Positions 17,317-26,430 of a stretch of DNA of 64,000 nucleotides are shown here, in pieces. Within the stretch, counting starts at the first letter, position 1; each line of letters begins with the position of its first letter. The notes below the pieces were generated by a model. It worked only from the letters and a program-made list of their open reading frames with translations. It was not told the origin of the DNA and searched no databases. The stretch is from Paenibacillus sp. JNUCC-31. GTDB taxonomy: Bacteria; Bacillota; Bacilli; Paenibacillales; Paenibacillaceae. The DNA is taken from contig NZ_CP062165.1 of assembly GCF_014844075.1 (NCBI RefSeq), positions 5,270,001-5,334,000 of the forward strand, given 5' to 3'. The translations under genes and the position numbers were made by a program.

Positions 17317-20300
17317 GTGTCAAAACAAAGCAACAAGTTTCTTAAGAAAAAGCATGGAGCATTATTTCTCGCAGCGGCTCTGACCGTGGGCGGTTTACCA
17401 CCTGTAATGTTCCCGACGACAGCAAGTGCAGCTGATGCAGGCGAAGCTTTAATATCCACATCAGGTGGTACAACCAGCTACGATATTGTGGACGGAGGAG
17501 CCGTTATTGATCCTGGAATTCTGATTCAAGACTCCTCTTATACAATAAATCTGGACGGTGCCACCGTGCTGCTTGAAAATTTTCAAGCAGGGGATCAATT
17601 GACATTTACCGCAGCGACAGGAATCACAGGAACATATAATCCTGCGAATGGTGTCTTAACGTTGAAGGGAAATGCTTCAGCGGAAGCCTATAATCAGACA
17701 TTATCGACTGTTGCGTTCTCAACAACCTCCAGTAATACGTCAGCCAGAACCGTTAGGTTTACCTTGGGTGATGCCCTTCCAAATGATGCTAACGGCCATT
17801 TTTATAAATATATCAATAAGGGAAGCAATATTACCTGGGCTGCCGCGAAGAATGAGGCTGCCGCCGACGATTATTTCGGGCGCGAAGGATATCTGGTCAC
17901 AATCACAGATGCTCAAGAGAATGAGTTTGTAAAAGAAAAGACGTTAGGTCTTGGATGGATTGGCGCACAAGATATCCAACGAAAAAACGGTGAACCGGTA
18001 AATACTGGCGACTGGCGTTGGGTAACCGGACCGGAGGGCCAGCAAGATAGCGGGAATGGTCAGAAGTTCTATGAGGGTTATCTGGGCGGCACAAAAATAG
18101 GGTATGCAAATTGGGCCGCCAACGAACCCAATAATTATTCTGGGTTGGAATATGTGGCCCATATTTTTGGACCCGGCAGCAGCGCTGGACAGTGGAACGA
18201 TTACCCTTTGAGCAACAATGTTACAGGGTATGTTATTGAATACGGCGGCATGGCGGGCGACGAAAATTTGGATATTATCGCCGAGAAAACCGTTGCTATT
18301 ATCAATAGTACCGATCTTAAGCAAGCCGTTGAAGAAGGGGATCAACTGAACCAAGAAGATTATATGGCAGCGGAATGGCCAGCGTATAAAAAAGCTCTGG
18401 AAGACGCCAAAGCCGTGCTTGAAAACAAAACTAAAACTCAAGAAGAAGTAGATAAAGCACTTCAGGAATTGAAAACAGCGAGAGAGCTGCTGAAACCCAT
18501 GTTGATCACCGAGCCGAGCGGTGGGCTGGTCAACGTGTCAAAGCCTGAACTCAAAGGTGTGGCGGACCAAGATTCGAAAGTCACCGTTGAATTGAAGGAT
18601 GAGAACGGCAGAGTGATTGAAACAAGGGAAGTAGAAGCAGATAGCAATGGAAATTGGAGCTTTACCCCGTCGGCAGATTTGCCGGATGGAAGATATACGG
18701 TTGATGTAACGGCATTGAAAAATGGAAAAGTAACCAAACAATCCAAGACAATCGTAGTCGAATCTGCTCAAAAATCGCATCTTACCGGTCTCGAGCTAAA
18801 TGCCAACGATGGAACTTCGATACCTCTGTCACCGGCTTTTGCTGAGAATACGTACAATTACACCGCTACTACTGCAACGTACAGCGTATATTTCACCCCA
18901 ACACTGGACTCGCTTGCAGGTCTGGATCCGAACGCCAAGATTGAGTTTTCGCTCAACAATGGTGCCTGGACGGATGCAGCTAGCGGTAAAGCAAGCAATG
19001 AATTGCCTTTGAATGAAGGAAGCAACACGATTGTTGTTAAGGTTACCGTTAACGGAAGGGAAAAACTCTATACGCTGACCGTCTTCCGTACATTCAATAA
19101 TGGAAATAATGGTAACAGCGGAGGCGGAGGTGGCGGAAGCACGACTCCAACAACGCCAGCAGCACCAAGTACTCCTGAAGCTCCAAAGGGCAATCTCGAC
19201 GTAACTTTGAATGGCAAAGATGATCCGTTTGCAACAGGCACAACTTCAACTGCAGACGGCCGCACGACAACGTCAGTTAAGGTAGACCCGGACATGCTGG
19301 GTAAAGCTGTATCGGAAGGTACAGGCCAGGATCTGTCGATTCACTCGCCAAATGAAGGCGATATGACGGTTGATGGCTTGACGGCAGACACTTTGAAGAA
19401 ACTGGGCGATAAGGGCGCAAGCCTGAAAATCAGTAACCCACTGGCCATTTATCCGGTACCTGTCGGAAAAATGAACCTGAATGCTGTCGCCGGTCAATTG
19501 GGCAATGCAGCGCTGAACGATATCGGTGTTCGCATCGACATCAAGCGTTCTTCGGATGCCTTGATTGCATCTGCGAAGAACAAGGCAGCAGCGGGAGGTT
19601 ATGAGCTGCTGGTTGATCCGGTTGATCTGGACCTGACGTTTAGCCATGATGGTCAAACCGTAAAATCCGGTCAATTGAACGGCTATGCGGCGAAATACAT
19701 CGCTCTCCCGGAAGGCATCGATCCGAACCGGATTACGACGGGTGTTGTAGTGAATCCGGACGGCAGCGTATATCACCTGCCAACCGTTGTAACGAAGATC
19801 GGCAATCGATATTATGCACAAATTCATGATTTGCGCAGCAGCGGTACGTACTCGGTAATCTGGAATCCGCAGGATTTCACGGATGTGAAAACCCATTGGG
19901 GTCAAGCGGATGTGAATAACATTGCGGCACGACTGGATCTGAAGGGGAACGGGGATAACACGTTCTCGCCGGGACGCAGCGTAACCCGTTCCGAGTTCGC
20001 GGAGATCGTGGTCCTTGGCCTGGGTCTGATGCGTCAGGAAGCGTCGCAGAATAACTTCCCGGATGTACCGACTTCCGCCTGGTACGGAAATGCCCTCGCG
20101 ATTGCGGATGAATTTGATATCGTTCGCGGTTATGACGATGGTAACTTCTACGGCAACCAGCCAATTACAAGAGAGCAGGGCTTCGCAATGGTAGCCCGCG
20201 CGTACCGCCTGATTAAATCCGAAGCTGTCGTTAGTCAGAATACTTCTGCTCTGTCCGAATATAAAGACGGTGCGAGCGTATCGAACTGGGCCAAGGCGGA

Positions 20301-20436
20301 TGTGGCGCAATTGATCGAAGCAGGCATCATTCAGGGCGAAGGCACTCATCTCAGCCCGAAAGCTCCGATGGCGCGCGCTGAAGTGACGGCACTGATTGCA
20401 AGGATGCTGAAAATTACCAATTTAATTGACAAATAA
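17317..20436 (+). CDS. Secreted multi-domain C-type-lectin-like protein with SLH anchor
   Basis: The 1039-residue product has a signal peptide (LFLAAALTVGG.. to TASAADA), a C-type-lectin-like domain at about 160-310 with ANEPNN and the QWND calcium-site motif, a FIVAR-like helical part (about 332-394), a bacterial Ig-like domain (about 397-483), a cadherin-like beta-sandwich (about 488-591), a Gly/Pro/Thr linker, an unassigned beta-rich region, and three SLH repeats (about 852-1039) that hold it to cell-wall polymers. GTG 17317 is chosen because GGGGGAAAGG lies just upstream and the signal peptide then has normal length; ATG 17251 is possible. It likely binds a carbohydrate at the cell surface. 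Confidence 0.88.
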   Translation: MSKQSNKFLKKKHGALFLAAALTVGGLPPVMFPTTASAADAGEALISTSGGTTSYDIVDGGAVIDPGILIQDSSYTINLDGATVLLENFQAGDQLTFTAATGITGTYNPANGVLTLKGNASAEAYNQTLSTVAFSTTSSNTSARTVRFTLGDALPNDANGHFYKYINKGSNITWAAAKNEAAADDYFGREGYLVTITDAQENEFVKEKTLGLGWIGAQDIQRKNGEPVNTGDWRWVTGPEGQQDSGNGQKFYEGYLGGTKIGYANWAANEPNNYSGLEYVAHIFGPGSSAGQWNDYPLSNNVTGYVIEYGGMAGDENLDIIAEKTVAIINSTDLKQAVEEGDQLNQEDYMAAEWPAYKKALEDAKAVLENKTKTQEEVDKALQELKTARELLKPMLITEPSGGLVNVSKPELKGVADQDSKVTVELKDENGRVIETREVEADSNGNWSFTPSADLPDGRYTVDVTALKNGKVTKQSKTIVVESAQKSHLTGLELNANDGTSIPLSPAFAENTYNYTATTATYSVYFTPTLDSLAGLDPNAKIEFSLNNGAWTDAASGKASNELPLNEGSNTIVVKVTVNGREKLYTLTVFRTFNNGNNGNSGGGGGGSTTPTTPAAPSTPEAPKGNLDVTLNGKDDPFATGTTSTADGRTTTSVKVDPDMLGKAVSEGTGQDLSIHSPNEGDMTVDGLTADTLKKLGDKGASLKISNPLAIYPVPVGKMNLNAVAGQLGNAALNDIGVRIDIKRSSDALIASAKNKAAAGGYELLVDPVDLDLTFSHDGQTVKSGQLNGYAAKYIALPEGIDPNRITTGVVVNPDGSVYHLPTVVTKIGNRYYAQIHDLRSSGTYSVIWNPQDFTDVKTHWGQADVNNIAARLDLKGNGDNTFSPGRSVTRSEFAEIVVLGLGLMRQEASQNNFPDVPTSAWYGNALAIADEFDIVRGYDDGNFYGNQPITREQGFAMVARAYRLIKSEAVVSQNTSALSEYKDGASVSNWAKADVAQLIEAGIIQGEGTHLSPKAPMARAEVTALIARMLKITNLIDK

Positions 20437-20449
20437 GCAAGTTTATTCA

Positions 20450-20492
20450 AACAACCACTGACAGCCTAAAGCCGTCAGTGGTTGTTTTTTAT
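20450..20492 (+). terminator. Terminator of the SLH gene
   Basis: Perfect stem AACCACTGAC..GTCAGTGGTT followed by T6, 14 bases after the stop. Confidence 0.85.
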
Positions 20493-20527
20493 ACATTTGC
20501 CAGGGGTCAGGACATATACGAATAGAA

Positions 20528-20552
20528 ACCGTTAAACTGACGGTTTTTTGTT
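20528..20552. terminator. Second small terminator-like hairpin
   Basis: AACCGT TAAACTG ACGGTT followed by TTTTG. It may protect against read-through. Confidence 0.45.
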
Positions 20553-20618
20553 TTAACAATGCAAGTTCTTGTAGCGAAGTGCTCCGTGATTCGGCGATAC
20601 GTCCATTTCTTTTCGACG

Positions 20619-20932
20619 TGTAACACAAGCTGCATGGCCGAATGGCATCATGCAGCAGGAGGAAGCGCCACGACGATGAGGTCGCGGCGCTTGTTTTGCG
20701 TGCATCACGGCGCAGCTATCGTGATGCACCAAGTGTTGGCACCACGGAATTGTGCTGGTGATGGAAACCTTAGCACCACGCTAATGCATGCGGTGCAACC
20801 TCGTGAGGTACGCCCTATTGGGGGCAGCACCTCACCCTCACGCGGCTTGCCATTGCACAAGCCGCGCTCCGTTTTACCTTTCACAAGTTAAAGCAATCAT
20901 ATAGATCTGAGAAAACATCGTGATATAATCAA
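20619..20932. repeat. Hairpin-rich repeat element, copy 1
   Basis: About 315 GC-rich bases with consecutive stems: GCTGCATG..CATGCAGC, GCGCCACGAC..GTCGCGGCGC, TGCATCACG..CGTGATGCA and a CACC/GGTG-rich part. It is highly similar to 29870-30180. Both copies are followed by a DUF3024-like sequence. No convincing protein is encoded. It could be a structured RNA or a mobile repeat. Confidence 0.6.
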
Positions 20933-20984
20933 AGCAAAATGGATCAAGGCAGAAGAGTTAGAGAATATGGATGATTTTACATTA

Positions 20985-21105
20985 CAGATGCCGGTAGCAC
21001 AGTTCAGATTAGATGAGAAAGCATGGAAAGTGTATTGGCAGGAAGTAAAGGCAAGTGGCATTTCATAGATGATATCGAACCGAACGAAGATTTTGAAAGG
21101 GGGCT
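20985..21105 (+). pseudogene. DUF3024 gene remnant
   Basis: The frame QMPVAQFRLDEKAWKVYWQ then breaks (lost bases near 21050) and continues in another frame as WHFIDDIEPNEDFE. It matches the intact-looking frame at 30214-30471. Only the middle of the gene is left. Confidence 0.6.
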
Positions 21106-21110
21106 CGTGT

Positions 21111-21620
21111 ATGATTATTTTCAAACCAACCCAACTAACATTAAAAGATCTGAATGTCAAACTGGAAACTATCAAAGAGACAGATGCTTTCTTTAGTTGG
21201 CATGTAAACTTTTTCACGTTATATGGCAGAAAACACTATGTGTTTATGAATGATTTATCCATATTAAGTTTAACGGTTAGTGGGATTAGAACAAATCAGG
21301 CCAGTAAACTGACATCCATCTTTAAACAAAATTTGGAGGCTTATTTGGCTGTTGAGGAAATTCCTGATCACCTGGCGAACTATTATTTGGAAAAATGTAA
21401 CGAGGACACAATCACCAAAACGGATAGTCGTTCTGTTATAAGTACCATGAATGACCTCATGCTTGTGATGAAGGCACTTGAAGTTGAGGGCAATGATTTT
21501 AGAAATAAAGACATACGGCATAAGTGGAATAATAGATCCATTTACAAACCCATCGACTACAAAGAACCAATCGAAGTATTTGTTAAAGAGCTTCAAACGA
21601 GGTTTGAAATGGAGAATTAG
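21111..21620 (+). CDS. DUF6933-like protein
   Basis: The 169-residue product begins MIIFKPTQLTLKDLNVKLET and contains FFSWHVNFFTLYGRKHYVFM, followed by a helical part. The pattern of a SWHVN..F strand and RK..V.MND resembles DUF6933 proteins, whose role is unknown. ATG 21111 follows GAAAGGGGG at a normal distance. A deleted copy of this gene lies at 30494-30605. Confidence 0.55.
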   Translation: MIIFKPTQLTLKDLNVKLETIKETDAFFSWHVNFFTLYGRKHYVFMNDLSILSLTVSGIRTNQASKLTSIFKQNLEAYLAVEEIPDHLANYYLEKCNEDTITKTDSRSVISTMNDLMLVMKALEVEGNDFRNKDIRHKWNNRSIYKPIDYKEPIEVFVKELQTRFEMEN

Positions 21621-21725
21621 AGTCCTTTTTAGCTTAACCATTTTAGGGAGAGGAACGTTTGTCAGCGTCGCCTGATGATATAAGCCATTACCGTTACCGT
21701 ATAGACAGTCATGTGAGCCTGTGAT

Positions 21726-21758
21726 TTCGGACGTCGTGAATATACGAAACGTTATCAG
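21726..21758. repeat. Partial att-like site, right half
   Basis: GGACGTCGTGAATATAC followed by the right arm GTTATCAG. The left half is not recognisable. It gives the 5' end of the GNAT cassette. Confidence 0.6.
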
Positions 21759-21797
21759 AAACTCCCAATCAAAAAATAACAACATAGGAGTAAAATT

Positions 21798-22199
21798 ATG
21801 ACAATCATGTTCAAAGAAATAAAAGATATTGATAAACAAGCAATTCAAGAACTGTTTCACTCGGTGGACTGGAAATCAGGAGATTTCCCAGAAGATCTTA
21901 GACAAGCAATAAACAACTCGCATACGGTTATTACTGCATGGGATGATACCAGATTAGTTGGCTTAATAAATGCACTGTCTGACGGAGTGATGACAGTATA
22001 TTTTCATTACATGTTAGTACATAAAGAATATCAATCATTAGGAATTGGAAAGAGAATGATGAAAAAAATGCTTAGTCGATATTCTAATATCAAAACAAAA
22101 GTGCTTATATCCTATGATAGTGCAGAAAAATTCTATGGAAAATTTGGATTTAAGCCAGAAGAAGGAACTAAAGCCATGTTTATTTCAGATATGGTATAG
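21798..22199 (+). CDS. GNAT-family N-acetyltransferase
   Basis: The 133-residue product shows the GNAT acetyl-CoA-binding motif VHKEYQSLGIGKRMMKKML (Q/R-x-x-G-x-G/A) at about residues 75-93 and the C-terminal SAEKFYGKFGFKPEE strand-helix. The acceptor is unknown. AACATAGGAGTAAAATT precedes the ATG. Single-gene cassette; its ends share GTTATC plus a CTCCCAA / TTGGGAG pair. Confidence 0.85.
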   Translation: MTIMFKEIKDIDKQAIQELFHSVDWKSGDFPEDLRQAINNSHTVITAWDDTRLVGLINALSDGVMTVYFHYMLVHKEYQSLGIGKRMMKKMLSRYSNIKTKVLISYDSAEKFYGKFGFKPEEGTKAMFISDMV

Positions 22200-22233
22200 G
22201 ATGTTGTGAGTTTATCAAAGAAGTTGGGAGCAT

Positions 22234-22414
22234 TAGATAACACCATGTTCATGCGTACGGGGCATTGGCCCCTTGGTCCGAAAGAAGTTAGAAGTGAAAT
22301 CGAAGAGGAAGTTCAGTAGCAAAGAAGCACATCCGTACCACCTAACCGCGCCGCTGCCAGTCGCATATTGCTCCTTTAAGGTGGTGGGTGGTATGAACAC
22401 AACAACGTTAGGTG
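22234..22414. repeat. att-like recombination site A11
   Basis: Left arm TAGATAAC, right arm GTTAGGTG; inner arms TGTTCATGCGTAC / GTATGAACAC. The middle has CGGGGCATTGGCCCC and a long hairpin with CACCTAACCGCG..TTTAAGGTGGTG, shared with A14. Confidence 0.8.
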
Positions 22415-22448
22415 AAATTACTGCATATAAAAAAATAGGAGAATTTTA

Positions 22449-22793
22449 ATGAACGATAAACTGAATAGTTTGTTTCTGGAATTAGAGATCATCAAAGAGA
22501 CATATGTTGATCTAAGTACTTGGAATCTAGATAAAAAATCAAAAATGCCATGGACAGAATACAAGAAGGAATATGAAAATATTGGAGAAGTATTTGATTC
22601 TTCAGGATTTCGATCAATTCAAATAGAATTAATTGAGGAAGTTATATACTCAATTATGGAAATGCTCGATGGTTATAAAAATTTAAATTTTGAAGCAGAT
22701 ATAATTGATAAGAGCACAGGAGAATCGATAATAAAGAATGTTCAACTACATGATAAGTATAGGGATTACATTGAAGCTAAGAAACAATCGTGA
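22449..22793 (+). CDS. Hypothetical protein, single-gene cassette
   Basis: The 114-residue product starts MNDKLNSLFLELEIIKETYV and is helical with many charged residues. I do not recognise a family. AAATAGGAGAATTTTA precedes the ATG. Its cassette ends GTTAGGTGAAATTACTGC and GCATTAATATCATCTAAC are complementary over most of 18 bases. Confidence 0.65.
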   Translation: MNDKLNSLFLELEIIKETYVDLSTWNLDKKSKMPWTEYKKEYENIGEVFDSSGFRSIQIELIEEVIYSIMEMLDGYKNLNFEADIIDKSTGESIIKNVQLHDKYRDYIEAKKQS

Positions 22794-22816
22794 GGATTTC
22801 GAGAGGGCATTAATAT

Positions 22817-22985
22817 CATCTAACATCACATTCAACATATCGGGCGGGGACAAGCCCAAACCCTTGGTCCGGAAGAGGCATTTCGAGGATGTGATTTCAC
22901 CGGACACATTCAACCGGCTAGCTAAGTGGCAGAACCACCGGCAGCTACGCTCCTTAAGCCGCTTGAACAGAAATCTCTGTGAGAA
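22817..22985. repeat. att-like site A12, right end decayed
   Basis: Left arm CATCTAAC, inner CATTCAAC, hairpins GGGCGGGGACAAGCCC and GGTCCGG..CCGGACA, and a GGCTAGCTAAG..CTTAAGCCGC stem ending TTGAACAG. No GTT arm follows, so the boundary of the next cassette is unclear. Confidence 0.65.
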
Positions 22986-23075
22986 CTGCTTTAAAGGACC
23001 AGGATCAGAAACAAAAATATCAGATACTTACGTCACATGATGCAAGTATTTGTTCAAACAGAGGAGCTGGTAGTC

Positions 23076-23447
23076 ATGGGCAAAAAATCGGAGGAGTTTT
23101 TTAGAGTAATGTTGGAGTTCTTGCCTTCAAAGAGTAATGATTATATAAAATCCATTGAGGTTTACGGTGAGGTATTAGAAACAGTCATAATTGAGGATAT
23201 CTTCATGCCCGACATAATTAAGCTATTAAGTGAGAATAGAAATATCAATCTGTTAGAAAGAATTTTTGATTATTTTGAAGAAGTATCTAATTGCAAAGAT
23301 GATCACTTAATTAACATTTTTTCAATTACTGTATTGGAGATATTAGGGAACGACAGAGAGATCCTTCAGTTAGCGCAACAATATATGGGACCTAAAACAA
23401 TACAACTTCAAATTGAGGCTGATAGAGGATTAGGTAGAAGAATCTAA
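23076..23447 (+). CDS. Hypothetical protein, DUF7674-like
   Basis: The 123-residue product MGKKSEEFFRVMLEFLPSKS is all-helical, with NLLERIFDYFEEVSNCKDDH and a C-terminal QYMGPKTIQLQIEADRGLGR. It resembles small immunity-like or DUF7674 proteins; this is a guess. ATG 23076 follows GAGGAGCTGGTAGTC, so the longer frame from 23037 is not used. Confidence 0.55.
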   Translation: MGKKSEEFFRVMLEFLPSKSNDYIKSIEVYGEVLETVIIEDIFMPDIIKLLSENRNINLLERIFDYFEEVSNCKDDHLINIFSITVLEILGNDREILQLAQQYMGPKTIQLQIEADRGLGRRI

Positions 23448-23537
23448 TAAGCTTGTTTAAGGGCTCTGAATAAAATCTTTAATTAAGGACTTTGATATAA
23501 GAGCGATGTGTCTGTAAATCGAAGAAGACGGAGGACT

Positions 23538-23705
23538 GTGCTAACACGATGTTCATGCATCGGGGGACAAGCCTCCTTGGTCTGGCAGAGGAATTTCGGG
23601 AAAGTGAGAGCAGCCAGACACATCCGCCCCGACTAAGCGCATCGCGCCCGGTCACTTCGTAACCTTAAGTCGATGGGACATCGTGAACACAAAAAAATTT
23701 ATATG
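23538..23705. repeat. att-like recombination site A13
   Basis: Left arm GTGCTAAC; inner TGTTCATGCA / CGTGAACAC; hairpins CGGGGGACAAGCCTCC and CCGACTAAGCGC..CTTAAGTCGATGG. The right arm has decayed to TTTATATG. The next cassette's own 3' left arm is CATATATC, which still matches. Confidence 0.75.
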
Positions 23706-23751
23706 AAAGATCGGCAAATAAATAATAAATTCAAAGAAAGATGGTAATTCT

Positions 23752-24039
23752 ATGGGATTCTGTATTGAATTCAAATTACTTAAAATGAATGATACCAATG
23801 CAATATATGTGTATGGGGATTGTTCGGAAAATTTTGAGGGGATATTTGAACTAGATTTAGAAAAATTAAAATCTGGTGAGACTCAAGGTGATACGAATAT
23901 GAGGCAAGTTGTGAGAGTAATTAAACCATGCATAAGTGATGGAGATTATCAGCATAAAGCAAACAGGGCATTTAGCAAGATTTATAAACACTATAAAGAA
24001 ACAAGAACATATTTATTAGAAGGTGGCTATTATTCATAG
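23752..24039 (+). CDS. Hypothetical protein, single-gene cassette
   Basis: The 95-residue product begins MGFCIEFKLLKMNDTNAIYV. No family recognised; short beta-strand-rich start and helical end. The ribosome site is weak (GAAAGATGGTAATTCT). Lies between A13 and A14. The cassette ends share TATATGAAAGATCGGC-type complementarity. Confidence 0.6.
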   Translation: MGFCIEFKLLKMNDTNAIYVYGDCSENFEGIFELDLEKLKSGETQGDTNMRQVVRVIKPCISDGDYQHKANRAFSKIYKHYKETRTYLLEGGYYS

Positions 24040-24105
24040 ATTTAATCGTCTAACAAAACGTATAAGATCATTAATTATGGAAGTAATACAAGATGGCCGA
24101 TCCAT

Positions 24106-24268
24106 CATATATCATCGTATCTACGCTGTTGGGCATTCGCCCCTTGGTAGGTAGAGGAATCTCGAGGTTGCAGATTCAGCAGACAACCTTGCACACCTAA
24201 CCGCGTCGGGACCAGTCGCTTTGCTCCTTTAAGGTGGTGAGGATTCGTATATACCCAAACGTTATACG
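24106..24268. repeat. att-like recombination site A14
   Basis: Left arm CATATATC (the usual AAC end is mutated), inner GTATCTACG / CGTATATAC, hairpin TGGGCATTCGCCC and the CACCTAACCGCG..TTTAAGGTGGTG stem as in A11. Right arm GTTATACG is intact. Confidence 0.75.
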
Positions 24269-24357
24269 ATAGATCGGCCCCAAAGACTTGTAAGTGATTC
24301 AACCGCAACGTCCTGTTGCTAGATGTTCCACATAATTCTGAAAGGGGATTCTAAAAT

Positions 24358-24632
24358 ATGAAAATGTATCTTTCTGAATTAGAAGAGAGTATTTTATCAA
24401 AAGACCAAATACATAAAATTTTGTTTGGAGATAGTAGTGATGATGGGGAACATTGTGATTGCGTGTTTGTTCCTTCGAGTAACACAAGTAATGAATATAG
24501 AACTCCGGCAGCAATAGAACTTTTTTCTATCAAGGGCGTTCGCCTAAAGTTCTATTTTCAGGTGGAGACAATGGAGAGTTTATTGAATCTGAATCTATGA
24601 GAACGTTTGCACTGGAAAGGAATGTAGATTAA
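24358..24632 (+). pseudogene. Truncated YdcF/SanA-like (DUF218) gene
   Basis: The first frame has VPSSNTSNEYRTPAAIELFS. After a one-base shift near 24533 the sequence continues GRSPKVLFSGGDNGEFIESE and SMRTFALERNVD, then stops. The Y-R..A.ELF and VLFSGG..ES..M segments are the start of a DUF218 fold. The second half of the domain is missing. No att left arm follows, so the cassette's end was lost together with it. Confidence 0.5.
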
Positions 24633-24852
24633 ATGAATGGCTGTGGGCCGACGTCCTGTCTAATAGATAATAATCCATTTAGAGATCCATTCCGCGAAAT
24701 TCTCCAGCTTTAAGAGAGGCATTAAAATTCGCTCCAGCTCGCTTCGGATGGGGTCTAATTGTAAGCAGAGGTCTGACACCGTAGACTTGGAAAACGCCAT
24801 GCCACAGAAGTTCGTCGGTAATCTCAGTAACTTTGCGAATCACTCCTTGTGT
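24633..24852. other. Gap with possible gene fragment
   Basis: On the minus strand from about 24845 to 24679 an open frame includes TDELLWHGVFQVYGVRPLLT and ends at a stop, with no start. I do not recognise it. It may be the tail of a lost gene. Confidence 0.25.
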
Positions 24853-24869
24853 AATATACTTAGTATATT
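24853..24869. promoter_or_regulatory. Probable operator of the GntR-type regulator
   Basis: A perfect palindrome, AATATAC TTA GTATATT, lies 25 bases upstream of the regulator's start. Its core ATACTTAGTAT recurs at 26249 before the importer genes. Autoregulation is likely. Confidence 0.6.
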
Positions 24870-24894
24870 AATATTATGATGTCAGGGTGGTTTT

Positions 24895-26019
24895 GTGGAA
24901 TTGCATTTATATGAGCAGATATATATCTATATTGTACAAGAGATTAAAGAAGGTCGATTAAAAGAAGGAGACCGGGTCTCTTCTGAAAAAGAGTTGGCTG
25001 AAAAATTTGGCGTCAGTCGTATTACATCTAAAAAGGCTCTGGAGAAATTGGCAGATTCTGGGGTTATCAAACGAATACAAGGAAAAGGTTCATTTGTGGC
25101 CGATGGTATAATTGGAGGACAAGAACCGAAGCACTATTCAGAGGTAAGAACGACTTTGGTTCCTGAGGATGATAAGCGGTTGATCGGGTTTATTATACCG
25201 AATTTTTCTGACGAGTTTGGCTTACAACTTCTTAGATCGATGGAAAAGCGTAGTGCTGAGCATAATTATCAACTCATTATCAAGCGAACTTGCGGGGATC
25301 GGGATGAGGAAAAACGTGCGATCGACTTATTTATTCGTTTAGGCATCAAAGGATTAATCGTGACCCCCATTCATGGTCAACACTATAATTCGGAGCTGCT
25401 TCGACTTGTATTGGATCGGTTTCCAATTGTTTTGGTCGATAGATACCTAAAAGGAATTCCGGTTTGTTCGGTGTACACAGACAATAAGAAAGCAGCCATG
25501 GATCTTACGCGTCATCTGATTAGCAAAGGTCATAAAAAAATTGCCTTTTTATCTCCGCCGGAAGAGAACACTTCAACATTGGAGGAAAGGCTGCTCGGAT
25601 ATACGTTTGCCTTCACCCAAGAAGGAATGAACTTGAATAAAGATTATGTATTGACGAACTTGAAGGGCACCCTTCCCATGAACATAAACGGAACAGCGAT
25701 TGAAAGTGATAAAGAAACAGTAAAGCATTTTTTGAAACAACACCCTGATGTAAAGGCGTTTGTCGCATCGGAATTTCTAATAGCTACCATGCTGGCTCAG
25801 GTCATCCACTCGATGGGGAAATCTTTGGAGGAATTCGAGATTGTTTGTTTCGACTCCATGAACGATTACCTGGGTCAACCCATCTTCACTCATATTGAGC
25901 AGGATGAGAAGCAGATGGGTGAATTGGCAGTGGATAGGCTAATCTCTCAGCTGCATGGAACAGCAGTTCCCGAGCTAAACATTATTGAACATCGTATGGT
26001 CGTGAAAAATAACAGGTAG
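24895..26019 (+). CDS. GntR-type HTH regulator with LacI-like sensor domain
   Basis: The 374-residue product has an N-terminal winged helix of the GntR family (LAEKFGVSRITSKKALEKLA, then IKRIQGKGSFVADG) fused to a PBP1-type sugar-binding domain (RLIGFIIPNFSDEFGLQLLR, DRYLKGIPVCSVYTDNKKAA, HKKIAFLSPPEEN). This is the AraR-like arrangement. The start is GTG after CAGGGTGG. It very likely represses the importer at 26431-29594, since both have the ATACTTAGTAT core in their upstream regions. Confidence 0.88.
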   Translation: MELHLYEQIYIYIVQEIKEGRLKEGDRVSSEKELAEKFGVSRITSKKALEKLADSGVIKRIQGKGSFVADGIIGGQEPKHYSEVRTTLVPEDDKRLIGFIIPNFSDEFGLQLLRSMEKRSAEHNYQLIIKRTCGDRDEEKRAIDLFIRLGIKGLIVTPIHGQHYNSELLRLVLDRFPIVLVDRYLKGIPVCSVYTDNKKAAMDLTRHLISKGHKKIAFLSPPEENTSTLEERLLGYTFAFTQEGMNLNKDYVLTNLKGTLPMNINGTAIESDKETVKHFLKQHPDVKAFVASEFLIATMLAQVIHSMGKSLEEFEIVCFDSMNDYLGQPIFTHIEQDEKQMGELAVDRLISQLHGTAVPELNIIEHRMVVKNNR

Positions 26020-26064
26020 GGTTAATACAAGCGCAGCTCAACTAAAGCTAGGATATTGTTCAAT

Positions 26065-26108
26065 GTGTCGAGAAGTCCCCAGGGGCTTTTCGGCACTTTT
26101 TTTGATAT
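26065..26108 (+). terminator. Terminator of the GntR-type regulator
   Basis: GTGTCGAGAAGTCCCC and GGGGCTTTTCGGCAC form the stem, followed by T7. Confidence 0.75.
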
Positions 26109-26220
26109 CAGAAAGTATAAACTTCGAAGCATGGACCTTCCTGATATCGCTAGAAAAACTTCTTCTAAACACGGTCTGTCTTCTGTGAAGTAGCCATACA
26201 TCGATGTCGTAATATTGCAA

Positions 26221-26259
26221 TTGACACGCTGTACGACGTCATATTAACATACTTAGTAT
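26221..26259 (+). promoter_or_regulatory. Promoter with repressor site of second importer
   Basis: TTGACA at 26221 and TATTAA at 26242 (spacer 15) are followed directly by ATACTTAGTAT at 26249-26259, the same core as the palindrome before the regulator gene. A repressor bound here would block transcription. The rest of 26109-26430 shows no gene. Confidence 0.5.
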
Positions 26260-26332
26260 AACTAGTGAATTTCTTATAACAAATTCACTTCGTTCATCAT
26301 TTTCTGTTTTTAATAATTCATGTCACCAATGT

Positions 26333-26346
26333 TGTTAACGCTTACA
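26333..26346. promoter_or_regulatory. cre-like site (CcpA)
   Basis: TGTTAACGCTTACA has one mismatch to the cre pattern TGNAANCGNWNNCA. It lies between the promoter and the binding-protein gene. Confidence 0.45.
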
Positions 26347-26430
26347 TAAATTGTGGATTGATCAGAAAATGAAGTGGATCTTATAGGAATTCAAGTTAAA
26401 CGAATGAATTTAACTTAAGGGGGACTTTGA

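Noticed and set aside
19273..20349. Long minus-strand frame of 358 codons inside the SLH gene
   Set aside because: It is antisense to conserved SLH repeats and arises from codon bias of the real gene.
20559..20891. 110-codon frame in the hairpin-rich element
   Set aside because: The stems dictate the bases; copy 2 does not keep the frame, so it is not a protein gene.
22738..23040. 100-codon plus-strand frame across site A12
   Set aside because: It overlaps the end of the previous gene and runs through the att hairpins; composition is that of the repeat, and no ribosome site is seen.
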